Shown here piece by piece: positions 1 to 12,243 of a stretch of DNA of 64,000 nt (positions are counted from its first letter, which is position 1; each line of letters starts with the position of its first letter). Made by a program: the position numbers and the translations under genes. Under the pieces are notes generated by a model, which saw only the letters and a list, made by a program, of their open reading frames with translations, was not told the origin of the DNA and did no database searches. Source of the DNA: Balanoglossus misakiensis (Eukaryota; Hemichordata); the NCBI GenBank assembly GCA_040954595.2, contig CM082585.2, positions 9,734,001 to 9,798,000 of the forward strand. Reading direction: 5' to 3'.

Positions 1-3000
1 GTTGTACCTATTGACATACTATTCCATCAATCTCTTTTTTCATTTTGTTTGGATTATTTGGTGACAATTAAAGCGTCTTCTGTATCTCATTCTCGCTTAC
101 AATGAGAACATCTGTTCCACGACAGATTACCTGACTTGTCAGTATTCAAGGCGAATTGCGGTATCGCCCTCGGAAGAATGCGTAATCGCTGTTGTGAGTC
201 CAGATTTACCGAGGCATAACTGCCAATTGAAACGACACCCGAATATTTGAAAACGTAAAGGTGGGATGGGGGTCACGTCACATGTCCGATCTCTGAGTCG
301 CATACATCAACATTACCTGATTAACCGTCGACATTTTTAGCCATTTGTGTTAGAAATCTTTACAAAACGTCTAATAACCGAACTCGAGACTTGATCACGA
401 ACTACTTAGTGAATCTGAATAATTTATCGCTGAGTGAACGGCATTCTCATATGTTCTACGTCGAACCTAAGCTAAATGTCACCACTCCGAATGTTGCCAT
501 ATCCATGTGAAATTCATATCACTTGAATTTCTGTATGGTTGCCATGGTACCGTGCCTCGCGTCACTGCTTTCGATGGCGCGTTGTATAAATAAAACAAAG
601 CGAGCTCATCGAATAGTCTTGGAGGCAGAAGTGTCGCCTGTAACAATTGTTTTCAAACTGAAGCAATTTGCGGAAATGTGAAAGTGATCCAGGTTATTGC
701 AAAGAATCATGGCAGGTTCCGTTGTACAGAATAGGTTTGCTGAGTGACAGTCTTGTAAAGAGAAAGTCTAAATACACGAATGGTGAAAATATAAGGCAGG
801 GGATTTTCTCCTACGCCTCGAGTTGTTGGCTTACCTTAAAATTGTCCCTTCGTGGAATGCTCCGGAGATTAAGTCATGGCAGATTTATATATGATGAAAA
901 CAGCTAGTAACATCCCGGAGGTCAAAACTTACAGGCGCCATAGAAGAGCAACAGGAGATTTCACAGACGATGTTCATTGGCGATGTCGCGTAAAAAAGTC
1001 TATGTGACGATACGTAATGACGCATATCGTGTTATATCGGGGTTACACGTGTCAGCGTTTCTCGGCTCATGGTACGGTGGACCCCGTAACACAACACGTA
1101 TATATAGACTGGCCAAGATTCAATCGAGTTGCTATCAAAGTCCCCCCGGGGCAGCAATGCCCTGCGGCTCTGCTACAATATCGATTAGATATGTCCCTCC
1201 CTTTGTGTCAGTATGAAAGGAGAAACACGAATAGAGCCGTGCAGCTATAGTTCAGCATATTTCCAGTTAAATAACGCTCTCTGTCAAACAGAGGTCACAT
1301 TGTACCACTTGTGTGACATGAGTATATGTTTGTGCTGTTTCGGAAACGTGTCATTGTTAGTGAGGATCGGGGATTCGCATGTCATGTGTACTATTCTGCA
1401 ATTAGTGTATTCAAATGTCGAATTTCATTACCGCAAAACTAATTGTGCGTGAAGCTGCCGTGTAAACACATTGGTATAGAGCACGCCATATATAGAAGTT
1501 CAAAAACGACTGTTAGCAACCGTTTGGTATTGACTGCAATAAGCTCCGAAAACCGCTAAGTACAATAATTTTTGCACGCTTAAATTGGCATCATTCAAAC
1601 TCAGTACGAATGCAGTGTGCTATGATGTACATGTGGGCGACATTCAGGTCCTTACTTTGTTAGAAACATTGTCTGAGCCACTTTGACGACGTATCTTGAC
1701 TTATTTTAGTTCACAATGATGTTTTCTTAATCTATTGATCTGGCCAGGATAACGTCACTGGCTGTTCAGATATAAGGAGAGAGTTCGTTTATGTATGCAT
1801 GACTTTTTATAACCATAATTGCATTTTACCCTAGATTGTAGAAAGTCGCCAGATACCCGAAATTCCATTTTTCATATTTATCTGGTACACTGGTCGTTGT
1901 TTACTCGTTGAATCAAATAGTGAAACAGCGAGACACAACCTTTGTCAATCTTTCCCCGCCACACATGTACTAAAATGGTAAATTGATTGTCCAAACAATC
2001 CTTTCCAATCGAACACGAGGCACTGGAGAAGTACTGGTCTATACGAATATTGTATATGGGTCACCTCCATAATTGTATCAATAAACAGCAACATCGATGT
2101 GGAGTTAAATCATCATCCAACTGCATTTTTGGACTTGGAAACACCCTAGCTCGTTGTGATTTCACATCCCATCGGTGAAAGTGAGCAAGTTGATGCATGA
2201 CACTTCCTATTATCGGACACCCTTATTTCTCCGTCAAAGACGTGAATCACTTCACTATGCAGTCACGATATTCTCCTGGAGGAACAATAACTGTATAACC
2301 GAGTAAGAATCTTCCTCGATATGAAAAGCCAATCTGGTTAAATCAACATTTGTATGTGAGTGTCTATCACTGTATTTTGTCAGAAAATCAACCTTTGTGT
2401 CAACGAGAATCTCGGAGATTTCTCTGACGTCAACTGTCATAACCATCAGTGGGCGTGATGTAATACACGTGCCATTTCCAGCAATAGGTGGCATGTATGT
2501 AGATGACAAATATTATCCACGGCGTTCTCTGTCTGTTCGGTTGTTTTAATGGCCACTTGGCAGCAACGCAATTTGTTATCGACGTCTCTGTAAACGCTTT
2601 AACACCACCAATAATGTTTCTTTGTCGTAACGATCAATGTGGCCCATCTTAACCAAAAACAGATTTCTTAAAAGCGCTGTCGAAAAATAGGGTAGGTCAG
2701 CAAGGGCGTTTCAAGTCATCTAATGATTAAAATTTTATTTCATGTGTGGCAAGGAGTGACAAAAAACGCACTACTTTCGAAAACGCGGAACGATACATGG
2801 ATTGTTAACGTTTTAATAAAGTAGTTCTAGTTATCAGACGACACTTCATACTTGTCATGTTTATTTTTCTGTTAATATTTCTATTTTGAGTGTTGGACTA
2901 GAAAAACCCCGTAGCCATCGTTTAATGAAAGAATTATCAAGTGAGAATTTGTGAAATCAATAACAACTGTTTTTCTTCAAAATCCAATTTATATCACCTG

Positions 3001-5280
3001 AAGTTTTTTATGCTTACCGCTGGGGACCAGAATGGGGCTGTCTGCACACACACTGAGTCACAGAACCGCGCATTGAAAGGTGTGCATTTATGGCATTTCA
3101 AACCTTAAACAACTACACTTCATCTCAAAGCTCCAGGGCAGGCCTATAATAAGGGACGGCCAATGGAACGCATTGCACAGTGAAATCATTTCAGAATTGA
3201 ATCAGCGGTTACCTGCCGGGTTGCAGTCTCGGGCTATTTGTTGCCCGGTGCTCTGACAATGGGTGACATTTCTGTAAGATGCATGTCGCCAAGTATATTG
3301 TGACCATGCTCAACGGGAAAGGAAATTACGGCTAGTTATATTCTACGAAACAACGAAACACAAGGCTTAGACCCACTTCCGTGTATGAGGTCATTACCCG
3401 CAATGCAACTCTACACATTACTTGCGCCCTCTCGCGGTCACCGGAAACAAAGCTCACCTGGCAATGCGTATATAGTGGGGAAAATGCGCTTTACAATCGA
3501 ATTCTTTGAATGCGTCCATCGATAAGGTTCAACCCATATCTTGGATGCTGATATCTCATCAGAAGGAATGTACTTTTGAAATTTAAACGCCTCTCGTCTG
3601 TCAGAATGACCGTTTTAATTTAACAGCATGAGAACAAGGGCACTCTCGTTGCTTGTGAATACAAAATGGCGTCCATTGCCTCGTCCACTTGCTGCGTGTA
3701 ATACGTCATGGTACATTGGCTGTCTCTGTATTTTGCAATGTGCTGTCAAGGTAAAATTTCAAATTAACAGCATCTGCAGTGGTAAAAAAAATAAATCCTC
3801 TCTGAGAAATCAATATTGAGCATCGGATCTAGTTCATTAGCAGAAAATAACTTTGATCATTCAACGCGGCATCTTTTCCGATATTCAAATTCAGTCACGA
3901 TCGAAATTCAATTTTAAGGAACCAATTTGGCAGTTAACGCAGTGCGCTCATTGAAAACTCACAACCCCAACTCTCATTTTGCGAGTATGCACGCTTCTTG
4001 TGTGTTCGGCAAACATATAGCAAGTATAGCAAGTGAACGCAAAAAGCTTCCCGGCGTATCGATGGACCGCAGTTTTTTAGTTATGTTCTTTCAGCGGCAG
4101 GATTATCTTCTGAAAGGGTTTCGATTGAAAGCACGTGATAATCGCGGGAGTGAGGTCGGTATAAAAGGTCAGGGAGAGGATTGTTTTAATTGGTTACGTT
4201 CCGCAGACGACAGCTGTTCCAGCCTTATCAGATGCAGACATGAATTATTTGATCATTTGTGGTACATTCATTGATGTCACGATAATATGGTGCTTTGCGA
4301 AACAAACAATATCAATTTGAAAAACATTCTTCGGAGGATGGTAGACCTTTTCAATATATTCGGGTGGCTGTGTATTAAGCGTTTTGAACAAAGTATAATG
4401 CTTGTGTAAAATTGCATAGAATAAAGATTTATGTTCTAAACGAATTGCTTTACATCGGAAATGTAATTCATGACCCCCGCGATGTATATACGACCGTCTG
4501 CTGTAAGCATCACTTGTAGCTCGGTTTATTGAAAAAATGTTGCAAATGCCCCAGTCCAGCCACTAATATTTACTTCAATATCCTGTATGAAGATATTACG
4601 TTGCATTTGACAAATGGTTAAGAAATATTTTGGAATGCGTTTCTGTGTTGCCTGGGGCGTGCACTTAACCGTGAGAACGGTCACGACAAGCTACCAATTC
4701 CCCCGACTGGTAGTCATGACGACACATTCTAATAACAGCGATACCGGCCATTGTCACGGTTTCAGTCGTAAACGAGTAGAAATGCTCGGAAGTTCTCACC
4801 CAAGCACAGGACTTTATGTATCTAATTGTAGGGTTGGTGTCGAGCGGCCATATATCATGTCTTTATGAAAAAACTAAAATGGGGTAACCAAATTATGATT
4901 CGGGGCCATCACGACCACAAGTGAAAATTTTACTTTTTATAACATCTTGTGTGTATTTTATCATTTCACCATGGGCGATATATTTAAGTTACATTAACAG
5001 AGTGGGATATTAGAACACGACAGAACCTCATGAGAATAACCACTTAAGAGGATCGGGAAATGTGTCGGTCAAAGCTGACTTACAATGCATGTGTTGCTAA
5101 AAATCGTTACTCAAATGATCAGCGGTTTTGGCTTTGAATCAGAAGAATGTTTCGGCTTCTTAAAAGGCTTACAGCTTGATTTGTTACTTCTTTTACTTTT
5201 GACTACAGACCCCAAGTGTTATTACCAATATCGAAACAACTGTAGTATTCGAGTGAGGTAGGCTTCCCCCATACCGGAGA
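1..5280. other. Intergenic DNA, no supported gene
   Basis: I find no gene I can support here. Open frames of 60-115 codons exist on both strands, but none shows a recognisable domain and neighbouring frames do not join through good splice sites. The DNA is moderately AT-rich with no obvious tandem repeat. Distal exons or regulatory DNA of a gene to the left are possible but cannot be seen from sequence alone. Confidence 0.5.
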
Positions 5281-5282
5281 CG

Positions 5283-5356
5283 TGACGTCAGGACTTATCC
5301 GCAGAATGGAAGATAGTATCGCCTGTGTTGACTTTCCTAATTACTCCATCGACCAG
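5283..5356 (+). other. Possible first coding exon with upstream CRE site
   Basis: A perfect CRE core (TGACGTCA) at about 5283-5290 is followed by an ATG at 5306. It opens a 17-codon frame (MEDSIACVDFPNYSIDQ) ending at a CAG|GTAAAT donor. The frame stops soon after the donor, as an intron would. I could not find a matching phase-0 exon downstream, and the nearest gene on this strand, the sulfotransferase, has its own start. It may be the first exon of an unrecognised gene or a chance combination. Confidence 0.2.
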
Positions 5357-8232
5357 GTAAATTCGTTTATCTGTTATTATCGGCCCAGTTTTTAATGACA
5401 TATTTACAGTATCTTTGAAAGTCAAGTTTCCTAAATTAACCTTTGCGCTTCCTATTTTAATGCACAAATTTTATTTTATCAGCTTCACAAATTAAACAAA
5501 ACCGACTCAGTCAAAGTTTGCAAAAACGCCACATATCAACTGACATGCGCAGTTATTCACGCTTGAATGAAAGAAACACGTCGAAAGAAAGTTTGTGTGC
5601 GGAGTGATTTGGTGTTCGTTGTGATCAATGGTATGGGGGACGGGGAGTACAGTTCTGTTGGCAGTTTGCTTTCAGTGTATTGATCTGTCCATCTGTACAG
5701 CTGTTCTTGACTGTCAGTAAAGGATCTTCACTGCTGTTCATTAGCGGGCGTCTATTTACACAGCATTCAAGTTATGGCCTTCATCTTCAATGCACGTGAT
5801 TTCTCGTCGCCTGTCCTTTTGGGCGGCTATTGAGACGTCGTTGCAAACGGAATTGAGCGGGATAATAACACGTGTAATTTATGCTGCTAGTCAAATGGAT
5901 GCTGACAAAGCTTCGTTAGCGAGCTGTCGCTCCTGTCGCCACTGGCAGAGTATGATGGACGGGTGGAAACACTACCTTCTTATACTTCTTGTTTGAAGTG
6001 CGATTTTGACAAGATAGTGTTCCTTGTCGATCTACTAATGAATTTAATCGGTCTTTTGGGGTGAATTGATTCGGAGTATTCAACCGAAATGTTTTCTTGA
6101 ACGTTGTATGTTCTTTAAACTAAATGGGGTAAACAGGGGACGTCGAGACATGACCTCAAGCAAGTCAGTGAAGAAGGAAATCCGAGTAAGTCGCACGTAC
6201 GTACCTGAAGGTAATGAGCAAGACTTCGTTGTATTGCGTCATTATCCGCGTTTGTTTCACCAAAGGACATTGCTGACGTCGAAATTGGCCCGATCAGGCA
6301 CAAACACGAACTTCATTGTTTGTGTATGAAAAAAACCTAAATACCCTGGCCAATGATTTTGACCTTAAAGATTCCCCATCTACAAACTTATGCCACTAAA
6401 TCAGATTTAATCAGATGGAATATTGCTTTAATAAATAAAATTCCTATGCATATGTAGGCCGTGTGTCGCCTTGTACTTAGCTCAATGCCCTTCGCAATTT
6501 GAAAATATACCATTTATATCTATGACTTTCAAATGTTGAGAATTTACATGGTAATTCTCAAATTTAGATCTGTAATGTTTAAATTTACATTCCGATTGGA
6601 TCCGCGATTTATATTCAGAAAATCTGAACCGCGAGGAAGGATTTTTCAATCACTAACTGCCAATGGCGTATTTATATATGCATGCCGATTTTTTTTTCTT
6701 CCTTCCGTTTACGACCGAACGAGCGCTGTACGCATGCGTGCTTGCGAAAGAAAGCTTTCAGTTGAAGGCTTCATGTTGGGATTACGAACGAGGACAAAAG
6801 CCTGCAAGCTTGCTGACTGATCGGCCGTGTGCAGGAATGCTTGCATCGTCTGGTTCGTTTCCGTAGGTGGCGTTGAATATGTTGTGCCCAGGATATTAAT
6901 TTGTTGCGCAATGATATAGGTATGCCAGCTGTGAGTCTGCATGTTGAAAGCCATGCAGTGCACCAATGTAAAGAAACGGTTCCTAGCTCCATTCTTTTGG
7001 CGCGACACTGAATAAAATTAAAAATTGCAATTACATGACAACGTAGGTCCTTATATCTAATAAGAGTTGTGTAAATTTTCTGCCCAAAGCTACATGTTAA
7101 AAGCTTTCGCCAGCATTGAACTTGCCTCAGAGCGACCCCCTTTCTTCCACACAGAGTTCCCACTAATGCACCATTACTTCGGATCAATATTAATTATACT
7201 GTATAAAGCCCTCCCTCACCCCCGTCATGACGGAGGGCCCGTAGGCAATCTTTGATCCTCGTCTTAAAAGCAACCCAAAATCAAAGACCTGCCTACGTAC
7301 TGAACGGTGATATTAATGTTTTGCAATGTGTATCATCATGGGCGGGGGATTGCAGGTGTAAAAATATTTTAGAACATCTTTTGGCGCCTCTGACAATAGT
7401 GTAAGAGTGGAAGTCATGTGTATCAACGACTTGCGTTGGTTGTCCATGTATATCAACCCCCTTGCCTGCTCAGTGAAGGTGTACACCTTACAATGCGATG
7501 GGGCGTTTGGTTTACACGTGTGTAGTGGCAAATTTGACAGAATGAGGGCGCTTTGCAGTATACCCGCAAACGCCCTCAGCGTTAACAAAAGTGTGTGAAA
7601 ACGTTATCAAGTGAGCAACAGATAACAAATAGCTTTGTTGAGAATCTCTGCTTTGTTCGTGGTCAGCTCCGCCTACCAGCTCCTCTTCTATTATACACAT
7701 TGTTTATTGCCCAGTCCCTCAAAGAAAGGGACTGTTTATTGTAAACGAGCAACGTGCAGTGCATTGTGTCGTGTTTGTCAAGTCTATTGTTTTATATGGC
7801 GTTGTCTTATCACCTCTATTGTAACGATTCTTATTCTGTGATGATTCAGCGATAACACTGTGATTAAAGGTTCGTGCGGCAAGTTGTGAACTTGTGGAGT
7901 GACCGTGTCCCATGCAAAGACAAATTATTCCAAACGATAACAATGTGTGTTGGGACGTAAACTTTACTAAAAACATGACACGATGAGCAACTAGTGGGCT
8001 AGTCTGGAGCATGGAGGTATGAGTGTTTCGAGGGACCGTAGTATTGTACAGTGCTTCAACACCAGGTGGGCAGGCGGGGTCCTTTGAAATGTACACAAAC
8101 GTTTGCATAAGCACACAGTCTGATACGAACAATCTTAAAGGTCAGAGGTCATAGACTCCAATAAAACGGGGATCCCGTTTGCGGTTTGCGTCATTCCCAC
8201 GCGCGTCCACCGTCAGCACAGAGACACCCGAA
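5357..8232. other. Intergenic DNA upstream of the sulfotransferase
   Basis: No coding exon is supported. The stretch contains a small inverted repeat near 7205-7237 (CCCTCC ... GGAGGG around GTCATGAC) and several overlapping short open frames on both strands that look like chance. The promoter of the sulfotransferase should lie near 8.1 kb, but I see no convincing TATA or initiator there. Confidence 0.4.
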
Positions 8233-9722
8233 ATGTCTTCCCCGTCGCCGTTTAACACCCGCGTGGCTTTGCAAGACACCGAACCCGTCATCGACGGAAT
8301 GAAGTTTCCCATGTTCATGCAGGAACAAAATTTGAGGCGGATACCAGAAATGGAGATCCGGGACGATGATGTTTGGCTGATTACGTATCCGAAAACAGGT
8401 AAATATACTACTTTAAAACATGTCTTTTTAGCTAGCTGATTTGTACCGAGAATCCAAATTAACAAAAAGCGTGCAGTTACATGTAATTCAAAGTGTTTTT
8501 TACTGTATTCAAGTGGTGAGTCGTACCCATCCAGTGTTAAAACTGTAGATCATACATCATTTTACGACACTGGTAGAATCTGCTTTTCTTCATAGAAGTC
8601 TTTTTCGTTATAATATGGAGCATCTACCTTCGTGTGTGGCGCTACCACACTCGTGAGTTTGCCGACACGCGACGCTCAACAATACCATGTGTATTTACCT
8701 CCATTACAAAGTCAACACCCACGACAAAATATGAATACGTTACTGTGTTAGGGTCGCCCAAACGCGCTTTTTGTCAAACTACCGACACAAGCGAATGGTA
8801 CATATTCTTTGACGACTCGAAACATAACGAGGGTCTATGCTCGCGCAAGATGTGTGGGTAAAATTCTGCTTAGTCACTCTTTACACATCTTCTGACCAGG
8901 AGCGGCGCGCCCACCACGTACGCGTCGCGTCGCTGAAGACAAATGTCAATACGATGATGTAATCATGTGCGCCGATGTCAAAGCATGTCCAAAATTCGGT
9001 GTAATAGTTTGTCTACCTGGCATAAGCACAGTGACTGTGGCATAAAGAATAGACTATGAGAAGTGTAGTTGATCAGAATTTAAACGCGCTCGCGAACGCG
9101 CGCATTCATACACCATACAGTAGACGCAAACATATCATTGAGGTACCACAGGCTAGGTGCGAACTTTCTGGCGATAACTGAAAAACCAGCCTCAGTGGTT
9201 CTGTTTTACCGTTGAGGTAGAAGTCCCCTTCTACCCCGACATCTAAATGACATCTGCTGTATGTTACAGGTACGCACTGGCTGAAAACCATATTGTACCA
9301 GCTCTATAATCACAACACCCCCGAGGGCCGTGGTGAGAAAGAAGCGCCTCATCCCAACGAATACATGCCGTTTGTGGAGTTTCCACACTTCGCTTCAGGC
9401 AAGTTGATTACACGTTTTTCTGTGAGACATTAGAAGATATTTTCCCGCATTTCATGTTTTGCCTGGCAGGTAAACCGAGGAAAATTCCCTGCATTAACCA
9501 TACTATACCCATCACTTTGTTTCTTCGAACAGGTGGTCTCGAGTTAGATAGAATTATTCAAATGCCAAAGACTGAACCAAGGCTTATAGCAACACACATG
9601 CAGCCAAAATGGTTGTCGAAGCAGTTTTTGGAAAAGAAACCAAAGGTGATTACCGAGTTAAATTACATTTGCCTTATTTTCACATTGGTTGTGTGCAGTG
9701 ATGATGGTGGTGGTGGTGGTGG

Positions 9723-9763
<41 letters not shown>

Positions 9764-11075
9764 GCTAACAGACTCTCACATTGCGTTTTTGTTTTCAGAC
9801 AATCCATGTTATGAGAAACCCCAAAGATACAGCAGTGTCATTTTTCAATTTTCTCCGGGATATTCCCGTGATGCAGACAAGAGAGAACTGGGATAACTAC
9901 ATAGACGAATTCATATCTGGAGATGGTAAATGTCTTTTTCAGTTGTTCGGCAGTAATTTTCATACATATATTGTACCTTGGCGGTCGGGCAACGCGGTGC
10001 AAATGTCTTCGCGTGCGTTTAGAAATCGAATGCCAAATCAAGTATGTTACATTTTAAGCCCCCCCCCCTCCGTTTCCAGCTTTTGAATTCCAACCTTACC
10101 CTAGAAAACAATAGATTTGGACCCAACCATTGTGGCGAAGGGTTTACATTTGTCATTCTCGTTTCAGTTCCATTCGGCTCATACGCCGAGTTCCTGAATA
10201 CGTGGTGGGACGTCAGCCAGAAGACCAACATCTTGAACTTGACGTACGAAGACTTGAAAAAGGTGAAGGAAATGACATTTTTTTTTCAAATTAGACCAGC
10301 GTGAATTTAAAACATGTATGTGGTCTCTCTAGAAATTGGGAAAATACATGCCAAGGTTCCATCACAATTGACCCTGTAGCAAACGTCATTTTCGTGGTAT
10401 TTCCAATACAAGTGATGTTAAAATTACCGTTGTACAAGGTGAAATCTTCTATAATAAGAAACCAGTCATCTCACGCATAAAATGCCAAGGTTTGTTCGAC
10501 ACTTATAAAGATTCGTAATAAAATTACCTGAACTTCAAGATTTGGTTGTTTACGCTTGCAGGATCTGAAAGGCGGTGTCATGAAAATAGCCGAGTTCCTC
10601 GAAGTCAAGCTATCGGAGGAAGAAGCGGCCACCATTGCCGAGAGGTGTACATTTGACGCCATGAAGGCAAAAGCTGAGGAGAAGTCCAAAGACATGGCGA
10701 AGGCTGTATTCAGAAAAGGTATCGCGGAAAAAAACAAGTCATTTACCTGTTAAAGTTTGAGTGTTTGAGCGAATACTGGACAAGCCCACAAGCCACTTGG
10801 TGTTTTTTTGTCTTTATAAAGATTCTCCGGCAGGTCAAAAACCATTCTTGCAGATTACACATTCGTTCCTGGGTATATAATTACGATCATGAACCTTGCA
10901 GTATGAACAAGTTGTTTGTGATGTTTTGCATTGGATCCAACGTTTATTTATTTCTCTATTTACAGGAGTCGCCGGAGGCTGGAAGAAGCACTTCACCGTG
11001 TCACAGAGTGAGAAATTCGACGCATTCTTCGATGAAGAGTTAAAAAACTTGAACTTCAAGTTTCAGTACGAATGA
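8233..11075 (+). CDS. Cytosolic sulfotransferase (SULT family), 7 exons
   Basis: It transfers sulfate from PAPS to a hydroxyl or amine of a small acceptor in the cytosol; the acceptor cannot be read from sequence. Coding exons are 8233-8398, 9270-9398, 9533-9645, 9799-9925, 10168-10262, 10562-10718 and 10966-11075. They join in phase to 298 codons, the usual SULT length. Family marks: the 5'-phosphosulfate loop TYPKTGTHWLK (residues 51-61, exon 1/2 junction), the catalytic His in IATHMQP (H120), the 3'-phosphate motif RNPKDTAVS (142-150), YEDLKK near 205, and a C-terminal FRKGVAGGWKKHF block (260-272) that stands for the RKGxxGDWKxxFT signature, with Gly in place of Asp. The start is the first ATG in frame. 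Intron 2 begins with GC, not GT (AG|GCAAGT). Intron 3 holds a triplet repeat. The Gly-for-Asp change could affect PAPS binding but is tolerated in this loop (inference). Confidence 0.93.
9697..9764 (+). repeat. (GGT)n(GAT)n microsatellite in sulfotransferase intron 3
   Basis: A run of about six GGT units passes directly into about thirteen GAT units. It lies between exon 3 (ends 9645) and exon 4 (starts 9799), so the Gly/Asp run in one reading frame is not translated. Confidence 0.9.
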
Positions 11076-11267
11076 GGGGGACATGGGCCAACCGATAGAT
11101 CAACTTATTCTGGCGGGAACTCTCGCTCAAAGTGGCACGGTCGACTTCCGTTTGCTGACAAATAGCGGTAATCCGTTGCCGGTGTGTCCATTTGTCAGTA
11201 AGTGGTACAATCGGCAAGCCAATACTACACTGTATTTTCCCAGAGTTGAGAAATCAATGTTTTTTTA

Positions 11268-11273
11268 AATAAA
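11268..11273 (+). terminator. Poly(A) signal of the sulfotransferase
   Basis: AATAAA lies 193 bases after the stop codon, just before the fold-back element. A second AATAAA near 11592 could serve a longer 3' UTR that includes the element. Confidence 0.5.
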
Positions 11274-11287
11274 ATATGAACTGCACA

Positions 11288-11426
11288 CTAGCGCCGTCAC
11301 ACGGCCATCATGAATTTGAAGGCAAAGCGAGGGCAATGGGGGGAAAGTTGACCAATCACATCAAGGGGATTTCCCCATTGGCCTCGCTTTGAGTTCAAAT
11401 TCATGATGACTGCGTGAGGGCGCTAG
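11288..11426. mobile_element. Small fold-back element (MITE-like), 139 bp
   Basis: The two ends are imperfect inverted copies of one another over about 58 bases each. Both begin CTAGCGCC, share CATCATGAATTTGAA, then CAAAGCGAGG and CAATGGGG. Little unique sequence lies between the arms. The outermost CTAG could be a target duplication or part of the terminal repeat. It carries no coding capacity. It sits just after the sulfotransferase poly(A) signal. Confidence 0.7.
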
Positions 11427-12119
11427 GCTTATGAAAGGGGTATTTTATTTACTTTTACATTTTACTTTATCTCGCTGTTCTGTGTGCCTATCAATTACAT
11501 CAATATTGTGGGAATGCGTTTGAATGCTTTACAGATTTTCAAAGCCTTGTCTCGAAAGAAATGTGCAATTTGTCTTTGTCATTTTTAAACTCAATAAAAT
11601 AATACTAAATCATCATTGTAAGAAGCAAATGTCGTTTTTGATAGAATTCTCCAAGCTTCCAAAGTGCTGGTGTTCGTGTAAATATGAAAACAGTTGAATG
11701 AGACGGTCTCGAAACTATGCCGCAGATACGGAGAATGACTGTGCCCATCGCGAAGTCTTGCTGAAATAAAATATTCTTTCAAATCCAAATAGCGTCTGTA
11801 GGTGCTGAGTAACCGGTCACGCTTATACAATGAGTACCATCGTGGTTGCAGATTGGTGTTTACATGTACTGTGAAAAGCAACTTTAATTCATGAGAAACG
11901 GCCTTATTCATGCCTCCGAGCCATTCTGAGCTGAAAGAACGATCGGAGTCTTGTTGAAAATATTTACCGATTTTCTCAGAGCAGAGACACAAAAGAAGGA
12001 ACTCAATATCTTTCCAAACTCGTATATACACACTGTACAAAATCTTGCCAATTCTAAAGATTAGAGACGATTACTCTAGCGAGGAATCTTATCCACATTG
12101 TTATTTTTCTTGTCTACAG
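11427..12119. other. Intergenic spacer with one long unassigned ORF
   Basis: Between the sulfotransferase and the acyl-CoA synthetase lies a 149-codon minus-strand open frame (11591-12040). It has no ATG at its 5' end, resembles no family I know, and overlaps the likely 5' intron of the synthetase. I treat it as probably non-coding. A CTACAG acceptor at 12118-12119 marks the start of the synthetase's first coding exon. Confidence 0.35.
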
Positions 12120-12243
12120 GAGCCGAAGTTTTCCCTAGAGAGTCCCCTCACAAGCCCGAAGCTTTGCAGACCCCGGGATAAAGAAATGGTCCGTCCCTAG
12201 GTTCAACCTTGCCCCTGCGGTGAGGGTGCATATAATACACGCA

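Noticed and set aside
2255-2509. 84-codon minus-strand frame that reads like protein
   Set aside because: No recognisable family and no supporting promoter or splice partner; length is within chance.
9454-9768. 104-codon plus-strand frame ending in poly-Gly/poly-Asp
   Set aside because: It reads from sulfotransferase intron 2 through exon 3 into the repeat in intron 3; only the exon 3 part is coding.
11591-12040. 149-codon minus-strand frame between the sulfotransferase and the acyl-CoA synthetase
   Set aside because: No ATG at the start, no family resemblance and no splice support; it overlaps likely intron of the next gene.
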